Assembly (NCBI RefSeq): GCF_035083965.1
Contig: NC_089731.1
Coordinates: forward strand, 9,460,501-9,524,500
Direction of reading: 5' to 3'
DNA: 64,000 bases
Source: Branchiostoma lanceolatum
Lineage: Eukaryota; Chordata; Leptocardii; Amphioxiformes; Branchiostomatidae
The position numbers and the translations under genes were made by a program. Shown here in pieces: positions 40,667 through 55,000 of this stretch. The notes below the pieces were generated by a model. It was not told where the DNA came from and did no database searches. It was given only the letters and a program-made list of their open reading frames with translations. Each line of letters opens with the position of its first letter. Position 1 is the stretch's first letter.

Positions 40667-40855
40667 TTACGAACCTTTAACCTCAAGAAACGAGTCAGCA
40701 TTTTTCAGAAACTGTGCCCTGAAGTTCAGCAGCGTTTCTAGGTGCTTGACGTGGCCTAGAACGTCGAGAATTGCGGACGAAAACGTGCAATACTTCCAAG
40801 AACCGTGTAGGACGACATTTCTCGTTTCCTGGCCAGTCGTTATGGACGAGTCCAT
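40667..40855 (-). other. Possible 5' exon or upstream ORF of MIB2
   Basis: An ATG-initiated frame of 62 codons on the minus strand, 0.9 kb upstream of MIB2 exon 1. It is helix-like (HVKHLETLLNFRAQFLKNAD) and ends at a TAA just after an AAAG|GTTCGT donor-like site. MIB2 exon 1 has its acceptor at 39750 and ten bases before its ATG. Splicing here would join out of frame, so this is either a non-translated leader, an upstream ORF or an exon of another gene. I recognise no family. Confidence 0.3.
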
Positions 40856-40860
40856 TCGTC

Positions 40861-43094
40861 AACAATTATAGGTAAATCTTCCCAAATATTGTTGTGTGAA
40901 ATCTAAGAAGTGGTCAGAACTACTATCAATATATTAACATGCTTCCCTTAATTTCTACCATAAAAAAATGAACAATATTTCATAGTCTTAACGCATCCAT
41001 CTTCGGTTGAATTATAATGGTTTCCTCCTTTGCTTTCAGTGGAGGATTCCCCCAAATTATTACGCATGCGCTTAGATCATAGGACGTGATTCCGTAAATA
41101 CACATATCTATTGTCGTAAATACACATATGTACGATTGTGAATACACTTGTTGAAACTGTATACTGTATTGGTAAAGAGATTACGTAAAACTGTTCAAGC
41201 TCCATTATATATAGTCTAGCGGTCTATGGAGAACATGTTTTATATTTTCAACCAGGTGAGGTAACGTAATACACCTGCAGAGCTCATATGATCATAACCA
41301 GAGCATAACAGTCAATTATTTGGCGCCTTCATGAAAAATTCTCATCAAAAATGTTTTTTTTTTCCAATTCCTAAGAGGTTGAAATGCCCATGCATCATGA
41401 CATTTCAACTTTTGGTGCAAAAGTTACTTCAAAGCATCAATTTGGATAATTGACTTTTCTTTCGCCTACTTGTGTTGTCTCGACATGCTTCTAAATAATC
41501 CACATGATTAACTTTTATCATTACTTTTTAAAACGAAAGTTGAATTGATCCATTGTTGGGGACAATGTTACATAGGATTTGAGGATGTTCTGTTAATCAG
41601 TTTCACGCCTTTTTACATTGTACTCATCAAGGAGATTCTATTGTTCGTATCCTTTAGTTAAAAAGTGTTCGATTGAATCATTTTGTCCTTTGATGAAACT
41701 GCGCAAGGCAAAACTTGGGAATATAAAAGAAAGGGATCCTTATACTCAAGGTCATTCTGGGATAAACTACAGGAAAGAGCTCAGGGCCGGACTGAAACCT
41801 GGGACAACTTTATTTCGATCAAGTATCGGGTGAAATTGACCACCCCACAAATGACGTTTTATGTTACGACCGTAAAATAATTTTTGAAAAGATGATTTTT
41901 TATAAGAAATAAAGCAATCCAACGGTGTCCTTATTGTGAGATTCATAGAAATCATTTTATTTGATTATTTACTTTGCTGTGATAACGCGACCTTGAAATA
42001 TTCGGTCCCTTGTTGTTGTTATTAATCCAAGCAGATGTGTGCGGTTTGGCTTTATTTTGTTCGTCTTCTCGCTCATTGCGTTGCGTTTCATTGAACGCTC
42101 CTACGTGAGAGAAAAACATCAAAAATACACTGAAACAGCGAACAGGAGCATACATCTCTCAATGGAGCCTACTTGTTGTGGTCTGGATGTTTTTATAGTT
42201 GTCCAATATTCTATATGCGCCAAATATGGGCATACAGAAGCCCCGCTCTCCAGCAGGAATGTTTCCAGTGGCTGTCGGCAGTCACGTGATGACCTCTTGA
42301 TTGACACCCCTGCGGCATTATTAGGCAAATGAAGTACCGGCTGTTCCGTTCATCACTGCTACCCGCTCGGGAAACCATACAATTGCTGAGATTTGTCTGG
42401 AGTTGTCTATCGTCAGAGGGCAACGCAAAAGGGTGACAATCAAACTGATCGTAACTAGACATAGCACTCAAATCATAGTTAAAAATCAAGAATAAGAAAT
42501 AACAGTAAGAGATAGTTTTATGTAACGTTACTTTGAATTCTGAACCTTACTTCCACAAGTCACATGTTATTAGAGAAACTCCGTACTGGGATTAAAGTAA
42601 TGAAACACTTGCTGGTACCAGTTTAATGATTAAAAGAATTTCTATTTCTATTCAGAACCTCTGCCCTATTGCGGGACTGATCTCCAGATTATGGATAGAC
42701 ATATAAAACTCAATGCGCACTTGATGTATGAAAACGGTAGTATGAAAACGGACCCGTTCGCTTTCAAATATAAAGACAATTTGTTTAAAGACTTCTGATT
42801 AAAAAGACTGTTTTGTTTCACCCAAGGAATCTCGAGGCTCTTGAGATGATCAAGCGTCCAGGAGGTTGTATGTCTTGTGTTGATTTGATGTAATCCGTCC
42901 GTCAAGGAAATGACTAGCCATGTAAGAACGCCTTCCACAGGGGGAAGCGGCCGTGAATGGAACAGCGCAAATAAGTGTCAGAATTACGTCGCCACATTTG
43001 CATATTGGGAATCGGACTGAAGACTGCGGCCATTTCGGGTGCTATTTTGGCCCAATATCCCCTCAGTTTCCCCTCCCTGGTGCCGTCTCCGGCC
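40861..43094. promoter_or_regulatory. Divergent promoter region between MIB2 and dishevelled
   Basis: About 2.2 kb separate the putative MIB2 leader from the dishevelled ATG. Near the dishevelled start the sequence is GC-richer and holds aattacgtcg (CRE-like) at about 42983 and a gcggccatttcggg (YY1-like) word near 43028. The middle part is AT-rich with no gene seen. A shared regulatory region is inferred from geometry only. Confidence 0.4.
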
Positions 43095-46000
43095 ATGGAG
43101 GAGACGAAAATCATTTACCACATCGATGATGAGGACACACCGTACCTAGTGAAGCTCCCAATCCCCGCTGATCGCGTCACACTGGGCGACTTCAAAAATG
43201 TCCTCAACCGGCCCAACTATAAGTTCTTCTTCAAGTCTATGGACGATGATTTTGGGTAAGTTTTTGGGCAGCTAGCCCCTGATTGGCGTGATAACCTTGA
43301 TATTTGCTCATTGTGGTTAAACTTCAGGTGTTTGGTGTGTGGTTTAGAGTCGTTGGGTGGTCGATCGGGGATCTCTAGCCCTCCCCAAGCTTCCCCCACC
43401 CGTCTTGTTCATAGGAAGTTTTCCATTTTGGGCTCGACCTAGCAGCTAGGGATAGCTTGGTTTATTTAGTTTGTAGTTGTGGGATCATGAAAAATTCATG
43501 GCATCTTTCATGCCGTTTCTTTGCTTGAAACTTACGCGATCTCAAGCAGTCATTTGGGGTGCCCACAAGGGTAGATTTACAGTCACATAAACCCTCAGCA
43601 ACTGGCTGTGATTTGAAACAAACGCATGTGTTTCTCCTCGCATCGTTCGTGTCAGACATGCTGCTTTACCAATTCGCAATCGCGCTTGATTGAAAGAGAC
43701 ATATTGGAGATTCTGACCTCCGAAATTAGTCCATTTATCGCCGAGAGCACACTAGAAGTGGTATAAATACAGAGTCGATAATGTGTCTGCGATCTTAGCG
43801 TGGTTCATGGACCACTTGGGGTCAATTTCACACAGGAATGTTGTCCATTTCAAAATGAGGTCGATTTCCTTGCCATGAGAAGCTGTTCCTTGCATAAACA
43901 TTGTGGATTTTGCGAAAAACGTGCTTTAAAAAAGAGCTATTTTCTTACTACACATGATCAGGAGTTAGCTGAAAGCCAATGAGGGATAGATAAGGGACGA
44001 AACGTCCATCGTAGGCAGCAGAAACTGGCTGTACGCGTGGTTGTGTTGATTTGTGGTGATTACTGACCCTTGAATTTTCACTCCCAACACAGACAGCAGC
44101 CATCTTGAATCAGAAATGACCTCGCACGAAAGATCCTTGCAACCTTCCAAGACTTGTTTTTAAAGCCCGGCTTCTTTCGTAACCAAGGCATGTGTTCAGG
44201 ACACAAAATCTTGAACACGTGCCATTTACAATCTTATGAGAATTTGGTTTAGAAAGCATTATTATCCCCCTGGTATTGGTGAAGGCATCAGAGGCTATAT
44301 CCCAAGCCTTTTGTTGAAGTAATGGATATGAGTTCGGGTCTTATGAGTTCAAAGTGAATCAATCATACGTTGGTTAGACTTCTTATGTTGTGTATCAAGA
44401 AAGGGGGAAAGACAAAGCTCAAGACACATTGCAGTCTGGCCGAATTTACATTGCAATGACTTTTCACACAAAAGGAAGCCATAGGCTGATCGATTTGCTG
44501 ATAAATTTGTCACCAAAGAAAAGAGGCATTGTAATTGTACAGATAGATACACTGGCAAAAGTACAAGTATGTGTAAACATCCTTGGTAGAGTGTTTGTGT
44601 GGTCCTGGGTTTGATATACAGGATAATGATGTACAACAGTCTACCAAAGAAGTACATACATATGGAAAATGCATCACAGCTAAGGGTTAAAAGTTAAAAC
44701 AGCTCAATTATTTCACCAGTAGAGTTGAAGTTCAACTTAAGAGTTAGGAGCAGTATGGAGTTCTCATTTATTTGGTCTCTCTTGTTGTGGGACTTATCTA
44801 AACGTTGTAAAACTTTGTGCACCTGCAATATGCACTTTATATGCAAGGACTGAAATTAGAGATGAAAAAATGCATAGAAAAATTAGAAATAGAATTTATA
44901 GATCTAAAGCTGCAATTTATATTTGCAAACAAAACAAAGCTATTGGCCATTACATTGTGATAAACCACCAAATGTCAGGCCTAATCTTTTATAATTTGAT
45001 TTGCAACGAAGATCACTCATCGTTTGAATGTTCCTCTTCTATGTTGGTCAGGCATAGACATGCATCGCAAATTTTCTTGAAAACATTTATCAAACTTCAA
45101 GACAGTCCTTCTACTTAACTGTACTAGTACTGTGACTAAAATTGCAACAGTTTCACTCAACCAAATACAGATCCAAATCTTAGGAATTTTATCAACATGC
45201 ACTTTTCCAGGTAACGATAAATGGTAGTAGTTCATACTTTACAATTGTTTCAATTAATCAACTTTATTGCTCAATATTGTACTGTTTACAACATGTTGCA
45301 GTATAAACTGTACTGTACAACAATGACATACACAGACATATTACATCTTGCTACTCATAAATCCGTCACTTTGTCTTGCATATTTTATTATAGTGGCACC
45401 ATAAAGCGCTATACATTGTCCTAATGTATGTTATAGCGCCTTAAATGTTTGGGAATAGATACACTTCTAAAGTTCTATTTTGAAACAGTATTTTGGTGCT
45501 TTGTTATGATGTTAAGTCCTTCCATTCATTTCCATGTGGCAATTTTTTTAATCATAACACTGGTGTTTGAGCAGAGTGGGAAAATTTTGTTGGGAAGGTT
45601 GGCTTAAATTTCACGTCTCATTCTGCATTCTGATGTTTGTATGCTATGTTTTATGATTTTCCTGGTAAACTGTATATCCATACCCTATTGATAAAGTCAA
45701 ATAAACCATGTTTATTTGTTACTTTGATATTATTTGGATCCACTGTTACTGAATTCTGTATTGACTATTGTTGCCTTGTGTTCTTTCAGGGTCGTTAAAG
45801 AAGAAATAACAGACGAGACAACACGACTACCCTGCTTCAATGGGCGCGTTGTGTCTTGGGTAAGTACCGAGTTCTGAACGAGATACAAATGAAGTACAGA
45901 TCTGGCTTCCCCAGAACTATGTGTATGGCATTTCTCCCCACACAGACAGTTGTCTAGCCAAGCCATAAAAATGTCTCCTCCAGTATCTGTTCTGAATGAG

Positions 46001-49000
46001 ACATAAGTAACTGTCAGGACTGATAAAACACACAGCTCAAAATACCCACCTGCAACCTGCAATTTAGACAAAAGCCTTAATTGCAGGTGACTATTAGAGA
46101 CATGCAATTTGAAGTTCCAGAATGTTAATGCTGGTGTTACTATTTCATTTGTAACAAATTGTTTGAGATGATGATCTCCTCTCCAGAGAATTTTGGTTGT
46201 AAGGGCTTATCGTACATGGAAGCTGATAGTTGATAGTTGTTCAGAAAGAAATGTTTTGGTAAGAGAAGTACCTTCCCAACTTGCTCAGCCATTCCAACAT
46301 TACCAAAAATTTAGTTTTCACCAACTCGTAACATAATCTTCAGGCAATGCAAGTCCAAGTAAGATTTCTTGCATATGTAGTACAGTTCTTGCAGCAATAT
46401 GAGTATCACAAAATATTTTGCCCTCAGAAACAGGATGTAAAAAGCTGTTTTGTGTGGGTGGGGGGAAAAGCCAGACTAGAACTTAAAACTGGTACACCAT
46501 GGTTCAGACTCAACAGTGTTCGATGATACCAATAAACTGAACAGGACCAAACAGCTGTTTCAGAAACTGTGCAGCTATGTACCATAGTCTTTGGGGAAGT
46601 GGTGTGGCGATTCTCAGACAGTGTGGGAAGGGTGTCATGTGACCCTGTTAGCCAATCATCTCCAGGCTTACACAGGCAGCGTAATGACATTTTGGCGTCA
46701 GTCAGTTCATTAAGCCTAGTGTCATATATACTCTGGATTTCTTTTGGCAAGAGTTATTGCTCTGTTTAAGATTCCTAATGAGCTCAAAGCATTTCTGTGG
46801 CTATATACTATGTATAGTCCACTGGGGAAAAAGCACCGTTGACTGCAGATATGCGCTATGCCACTATGAACATAGGGCTTGAATGAGCCTATGATATGTT
46901 AAAGTCTTCAAAGTTCTTATATTTGTTCACAGATCTTTGAGTTTTTACCTTCTTGCTTCTCGTCATGTCCTAAGTATGTTTTAAAGGGCAACATTCAAAC
47001 ATTTAAAAAGCATCGTTGTTCAAGACTGAACTACCAATCGGCTATCGGTAATAAATTTGCCAGTAGCAAAAGATTCACCTGTGCATTGCGCTGAGTAGCT
47101 GGACATAGTTGTTGTACATGACATATAGAAAGACAGGTCGTAGTCTGATTGATATCATGTCAATAGAATATTGCTTGCTTGAAATTTTTACACCAATATC
47201 ATCATTTTGCATGTCTAATTGTAATGAAATTCAGAATGAACATGCTTACCGAGAAGAGAAGGTGTGACCCAGTGTGCTTGGCTAGATTGGCTAGCCGTAG
47301 GGAAGTGGTATTGCACTACTAGGTCACAAAAAAGCGCCATTCTTCGTCGGACTCTGAGGTTCAACCTTGCACTTACTAAGTATTACTACTAGATTAATTT
47401 GATGTGTACGTTTTTACTCCAAGTGACCCAGGAATAATATTATTTATCACCTTATGAGCAAGCTTGCAAGTCAAAGGCATAAATCATTTTGAAGTTATCC
47501 TGATATTGAAAACTGATGAATATGGCACAAAATAGCCACCTTCAATTTGAAATTTGTGGTACTAATTGTAGGTAAAAAAACTCACCAGAAAAGGTATAAT
47601 TCTGAAGGCCCAAATATAGTCCAAGGCTGCTGCTGGTTATGAGTCATCATTTAGTCACATTCCGTCATGCTGACGCTAGTGTTCCTGCAACTTCATTTGT
47701 AACAAAAGATGGCTGTCGTGCTTTCTTTGTACTACTACTACTAGTATTAGCTTTTCCTACAAGGAAGCTGATGTGTCTACATGTTTGCTAACACTTCTAT
47801 TTCCATGTTGGGAAAGCAGGGATACACATCACGGATAGTTGAGAAAATATTTTGCTGAAACAAAGCCCTTCCAATTCCCTCAAATCAATGGCTGATTCCA
47901 TTTATTTTTCTAGTTTACTGCATTCATCTGTCTTTTTTTTTTATCTGTCTGGAAAGATAGACTGGTGATCTTGATATGTATGTTTATGATACGTAAGTAC
48001 ATTATAATTTATGTAATGTTACTATATCAGGGTGCGAAATACTTTTTTGAGCCAGGTTGCCCATGTTGCAACCAAGGGCAAATGCTAGGTTGCACATCCA
48101 AATTTCAGGTTGCTCCAGCAACATTCACCGATTTCTTCAAATCAAGCTCGTATGTAGCGTATAATACTACTAACATTTCAAAATATATATTAGATAGTAT
48201 TGTGTTCCCATTGACCTAACAACATCTTGTTTAGCTGAGGGCAGTGTGTTTTTGTCTTTTTCAGCTCAAATTCCACGATCTATGAAGGGTTTTGGATGGT
48301 TTAAAACGAAAAAGTGTTGATTTCTTTATTTCAATTGAAGATTTACCGAATTTTATGAGAGTGACACTGTGTTTTTGTGAGCTTCCAGGGCTCCGATTGA
48401 AATCTTTGGCTCAAAATATAAGGTTGCACACTGCGCTACCTGGGTTTGGAATTAACTTGCACCAACCGAAATCTTGTTGCACTGTGCAACATGCAACCAG
48501 GTATTTCGCACCCTGTATATATAAGCATACTATATCTGTTCTAATCAATTGATACGAGCAAACTTCAGCTTTCACATATCACTTTGCCACCTGATTATAT
48601 ACATGCGTCAAGTGATTTTTCACAGGAGGAATATTTTTATCAGTTTGTATTTTTTTCTATTTCAATCTCTGTAGCAAGCATTGGCTCCATTAGAAAAACT
48701 TGGTCTCTACAATGTTCCTAGTGCTCAGAACAGACCAACATATAAATCCTGGGATCATTTGTCAGCTCCATATTTGGATGATGTTAGCATAGTCGACTTC
48801 CAAACGCATAATCTGTGTTGTGCATGCTTGTCATGTGAGATATTGCCTTCGGTGGCCCTCGTTTGGAAAACACCACATTTGTACAAAGCAGCTGTAAACT
48901 TCCAGTATTGTTGACAGTTTTACATTATTTTTTGTAGCTTCTCTTGTTTTTGTACATGTGGAAGGGAAAGATGATTTTTTTAGTTTCACGTTGCTTGTGA

Positions 49001-52000
49001 AATTTATAACTGTACTTCACTTTTAATTGTTTGTGATGGGAGCATGGTTTTCACCCGCTGACAGATGGTATTTTCTCAACCATGATATTAAACGTCATAC
49101 AGCAATGTTTTCATGTTATGTTTACAAGTTCAGCAATATTTACATTTGCTGTATTTACATTAAAACATCATGCAGCAATATTTACATATAGTTGCACCAG
49201 GGGTCGTTCCCACCATGTTCTGTGCCATTATGCCCATACATTATAGTGAGATGTTATATTAACATTCCTGCTTCTGTCTTGTAGACTGACTTTTAAGATC
49301 ATGATATCTCCAGACAAAAATAATCCTTGCGGAATTAGTTGTCACCCGCATTATGATATTATAGAAATGTATTTTTATGTTACTAGTACTCACCGAGTGC
49401 TACGCAACAAAATGTAAATAACAGGAATCTCGCAATTTTGACGTTGTGATAGTTGATAAAGATACAAATTATGCATAATGATAAGAGAATGATAAGAAAT
49501 TTACAATCTGTATCTGTGTAGCCAGTATAACTGCCCTTCAGTGTGACACACCAGCTTCGCAGGCACGCATCGTTGCAGCAGTTGGTTGTATTGCACTAAA
49601 TGACCTTGTCCTGTCACACCTAACTTTTACACATCTGATTCCAAGCTTTATCTAGACATACAAAAGTATCTTAAATGTGGTTAAAACCCACTAGTTAATC
49701 CACACACATTAACATTGACAAATGATTTTATTTAAAGAAAATCTGCTGCCCCACAGTAAGAGAAGTTATAACATTTGAGGTGATTTGATACATACAAACC
49801 TGTCCTTATACATTCAGACACCACACATTCACAAGTCTGACTCTGAGCTCTTCTGTCAACCTCGGCCAGAGGACATGCATTTACACGTTAGATCTAAAAT
49901 GCCAACAGAGATCTAGGTGGGATATTTACCCTTAGTATTTGGCTTGTACACTGACTTGGTTTTAAACAGTCTGCCTTTGTCTTGTACTGATAGAAATGGA
50001 CAGCTATTGCTTGTAAATCCTAAGATGTAAGTACCCTTCAATAGATGTATAAGCCTTTCTAATGACAAAAGTTTTGGCAGAGCTTATGCATAGATCAGAG
50101 CATAGACTATTGAACAAGGAACAGAGTGGGAGGGGGGTATAGTAATACAGTAGAAGCTGTGAAGAATAATGATATATGTCTTGTTAAATATTATGTCTGA
50201 ATACTAGTGAATAAGTATATGTAAGATAACTGATAGGAACTGGATATTCTTTTAGACGTGAGTCTTTTAAGGTATCCATGTTAGATTATGTGTAGTGACC
50301 TCTAGTGGCTTATTCTAAAGAATATAAATTCACGGTCTAGAAGTAGGGCCGGAATGTATGATCCTCTGTAGTATGCCAAGGTCCTGTCTACATACAATGC
50401 TCACAGCAACTAGGTTTTGCTTTTGTTTTTTGTTTTTCTGATAGTGCAGTCAACCCAAAGTTAGTCAGCAAACTCTTATATTACATTTGTATCATGTTGG
50501 TACTTTTTTTATTGGAAATAACTTAATTAGTGGTTTAAAAAATGTCATAATCTTGGCCAGTTCCTGGCTGCTATAACTGTCATTAAAACTGATGATATTT
50601 AGTCTATTAGGAGGAAATTCAATCTGAACATAAAACATTGTGTGGTATGCCCCAAATGTGTTCTGAGTTGCATGATGGAACTCTTTCTTGTTAATGATAT
50701 GAGAATCTGTCTCACATACTGTGCTAAGATGTTTGATCTCTGAGCCCCTTGGGTAAAGAAGTCTTTACACCTTAAATTTGAAAGAAGTCATGCTATTTGA
50801 CCCCTCCACGACCTTTCACAGTAGGAATGTTTTGGTAGTGTCAAGATGTAGGGAACTGAGGTTAAAAATAGATGTCCTCATTTACATGGTAAATTTAGTG
50901 TCGAGCTTTAGTTGTTATGACTGTCTTTATACTGTCAGTACATGTAATGCATTAGACATAAAGCATCCTAACTAAAAACCTCTTTTTCTTTTTTTTTTTC
51001 AAATGAAGATATGATTATGTACCAATATGAGCTTGTCTGTTACTCATTAACCAGATAGGCATGTCATTCATAGATAGGGAATAAGTATGTCATGTATATG
51101 TAGGTATGTGCTACCCAGATGTTGTTTGGAAAGTCCATCCTCCCCTACCTTCCTCTCTGGAAGGACGTTCCTTTGAAGTTTCTCCTTCTCCAACATTCCC
51201 CTAATTGAAAGCAGTGGTGAAGTCTTGCTGAGAGTATTTGGTTTACTCATAGATGAAAGAATTTGATGATAAATTTACAAACAAGTAGGTCCTTATGTTT
51301 GATCAATTTATCACAAAAATATAACCATTGCAATGAAACGTGGAACTTGTTGCTGTGTAAAATAATGGGTAGATGTTAGCTGATATTGTTGGATTAAGGA
51401 TACTATTTTCAATACATAGATAATGCAAATAAGTTTGCATATATATGTGAATGCCACAATCTTTTTCATTACGAAAGCATACATGTACCTCAAACAGAAC
51501 TTTTATCATCAAAGCGTACAGAGCAAAGCTGTTTTTTTCCACTAGACATACAAATTAATCATGATGTTGTGTTGTGTTTTGGATGTTATCGAATAATAAG
51601 GAGAAATCTCATAACAAAAAAAGCCCCACCTGTTAAGAAGATTTTGAGATGATAGAATTCCAGATTCTTTAAGAAAAACATACAAGGAATCTAGTTATAC
51701 ATAAAAGGAATGTAGTTTTGTCTAACTCTGGAAACCCAATGCCAGTCCAAATCATACGGTCCATCTCAACGTTACCAAACAAAGACTAAAAGGTGTGTTA
51801 ACAGTTATTACACAAACTCCCCTGGTAACCAATACAAATTGGGTGCTCCATGTCACCCCTAGAGTGGTAAAGGTTAATAAGAAAATGATGACTCTCAACA
51901 GTATCGTGTGATGTTACTACTAGACAACTAACAAATCCAAGGAAATAAGTATTTATCACTTGCCAGTTCCCACAACTTATTAGCCTTTAAGTTTAAGGGG

Positions 52001-55000
52001 ATTGACATTTTTTGTGTGTGACTTGATGATTATTTTTATCTAATGGAATTGTATATTACAATCATGTAGACAGTAGATATCATAAATTATAAAGGCCCAT
52101 AAGCTTTTTCGTAATGACTTTGTACACTCTCCTAGGGTATTTTGTAGTTATAGGAGTTAAGTCATGTTTTAGTGTGTTAGTCTGTATTTGTGTGTGCGTT
52201 TATGGGTATGTGTTTCTGGCCTACTTTGGCCAATAAATTGAGTAAAGGGGGTGAAGTCTGCCATCTCTGATTGTCTTGTTCTCCGTATTTCTGTACAGTT
52301 GGTTCCAGCTGAAGGGACCCTCTCGGACACATCGTCGCAATGTACGGACCCCCAAACAGACCTGCCGCCAGCCTTAGAGAGGACAGGGGGCATCGGGGAC
52401 TCCAGGCCGCCTTCCTTCCAGTATGTCAACTTAAACTTGATTGTTTATTTCATATACGATTAATAAGAAGTATTGGCACCTTTTCAATGGTGAAGTAAAG
52501 TTTCATTTACAAACTCTATAGAATGCCAGCCTGGGAAAGAAAAAGAACAGAACACAAGTGTCATTTTAGAAACATTTCTCTCCGTAATGTTAGAGTTCAT
52601 TGTAGCCATTTTGATTTTAAGTGGGATGTAACAATAGATTGTTCATCATTGAATTCGATAGGTTACTGCTGGGCAAAGCGTCAAGTATCAAGGAAATAAA
52701 TTTGATTTTACAACATTATTTTAACTTTTTTGTCTCCACAGTGCAAACGCAGCAGAAAGCCGGGACAACCTAGACAGAGACACAGAATCTGAATCAGTCC
52801 TCTCACATAGAAGAGGTACGTTGGGTTAGTAGATACTCTTTCTGTTGTCTTCTCTATGCACAAAGTAAGCTGTAGTTGCTCCATGGATAACAACCACTAG
52901 AGGGCCTCGCTGTACTGCCAGATGCTTTGCTGTGTATGTGCAGTGAGGCCTCCTTGTGGATAGTAGAAGAACTGCAGGTAGGTGTTGCATAGTCAGCATC
53001 TCCAGGCTGAAATATGGCAGGGAGTCTATTCAAACTTGTACCATAGGCATCTGCATGTAGGCTTGAAGCTGGTAGCATTTTGGAAAAGTTAGTTGTATCA
53101 ATATGCATTTTGATCGGGAAAGACATTTCAAATTGACTGGTTAAGATCAAGAATGAACTCAGGGCACCTTGCCAAAAAAAGGAGGCTGATAAAGTGAATG
53201 AATGCAAGATGTTCTCCACAAGGTAGCATGGAGGTCATTATGATACCTTGTACTTAACTGTCACTATCTTGTTTCAGATCGTCACCGAAGAAGGGACAGA
53301 CATCACGATGATGGTATGTGCCACAGATACATGAATACCCTACACATTTGTGCACACACCACTCCCTCCACAGTTGGCAAAAACACAGTAATCACACTGA
53401 ACATTTGCTGCTTTCAATTGGACTCTGCCTGTACAGTTAATTCAGGGATTCATTTAGGCTAATTCAAACCACACTCAAACAGCGGTGAGACAATTAGAAG
53501 TTTCAGACATTGTCACGAAAGAGGTAACCCAAGAGTTACTTGTAGGCGTATCCACTCTGTTAGAGGCTGCAGACTGGCCAGAAAACAACCTCAGCCATCA
53601 GAGTGTTTTTTGGCTGTGCGTTATGCGAGCACAGGAGCCATTGTAACCAGGAATCTTCTCTGTGTATACACGCCATGGTTTTGCTGTATCGTGTATGTTA
53701 TGTAATTGTCTGCCAAGTCTCGCGAGCTGACATTTGAATGGTGAACTGCTGCTTGTGAAAACTGCTAAGAGTAAGATATTCGGTGTGACACTTCGTTAAC
53801 AGTGATGGCTTCCAAATTTGAAGGTAAGTCTCAGTAGTATATCAACCTGTTGATAACCTGCAAGTCTTGGCAATAGTGTTATCCTAAAGTAAGCATTTCT
53901 CTTTCCCTTATCTTCAAAGGTAACTAAGTCGTGTTCCCTTGGGCCCATATTGAAATGTTGCAAGTTTCCACAGATGTTTTTTGTCCTGTCTCTTTTTGAT
54001 TATTTTGGCTGTGAGTCAGTGAGGTAAGAATGTGAGAAGTTGTTGGTGGACTGCTGCACTGCCACTAACCTTAATGTCTTCCAGAACCTGGTCGGGAGGG
54101 AGGATTGAGACAATAAATTATGTCGGTCTCCAGAGGTGTTAGAGTTACAGGTTCTTACCTTTATGAGGAACACATGAAGATAACAGCCTTGTGTGTCTCT
54201 TTTTGTGGCGGAAAATTAGGGGAGGGGGGCACGGTGCCAGGTCTTCCATGCCACTGGCCTGTCCTGGCACTATTGTATGCGGTAGTGGAGCATTTATGTC
54301 ATGGTTTGGCTGTAGTCCATGCCTGCACGCACCTGTGTAATTTCCGGGGACTCCAAGACGGCCCATAAGTCTGCTACCTGCAGAGTCCTGTCTGTGTGTG
54401 AGGTCTCATGTCTGGGCTTCATTTAGGGGGAGGGGATTTTTTGTTCTGTCAGACTCAGAGCCACTTCGGTGTAGCATTTCAATCATCTACACAGTCATTT
54501 CCACCTTATATCCATGGTGTATAATCTTGATTGTCGGGTAGTTGTATGTCTAAAGGTAAAGCAGACATTATCAATTGAGGTGAAGCATATTGCTTTTAGT
54601 TTTATTGCTGGTGCAGCATATTGTTGGAGCACTTCATTTAAGTCATCTTGTTATTGCCATTGTCGTCTGTGACAAAGGCAGCCCCAGCACATTAGACTTG
54701 ATGTGTGTAATTAGCCCCAGTGTAAATAAATCTGCCTAAACAAACAGACTGCCTTTGTTCCATTCTACCCAAGCAAGCTTGAAGAAAAAGTTTCGAAATC
54801 TTGCAACCCTGATTTATGATAGTTAGGCCTAGTCTGCTAACGTACCTGCATCAAGGAATGTTGGGTGTATATGTTGCTATAACCAAAGATCGATAGGTAA
54901 AAACACCAGTGAGAAATTTCTCTCTAATCTTCCTGTTATACAGGAACTTTTGTAACCTGATATTTCCCCGACACTAAAAGTGTGTGCACTTTGTTGACCA

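Noticed and set aside
47965-48219. Cys-rich 84-codon frame in dishevelled intron 2
   Set aside because: It falls inside the MITE at 48028-48515 and has no splice or family support.
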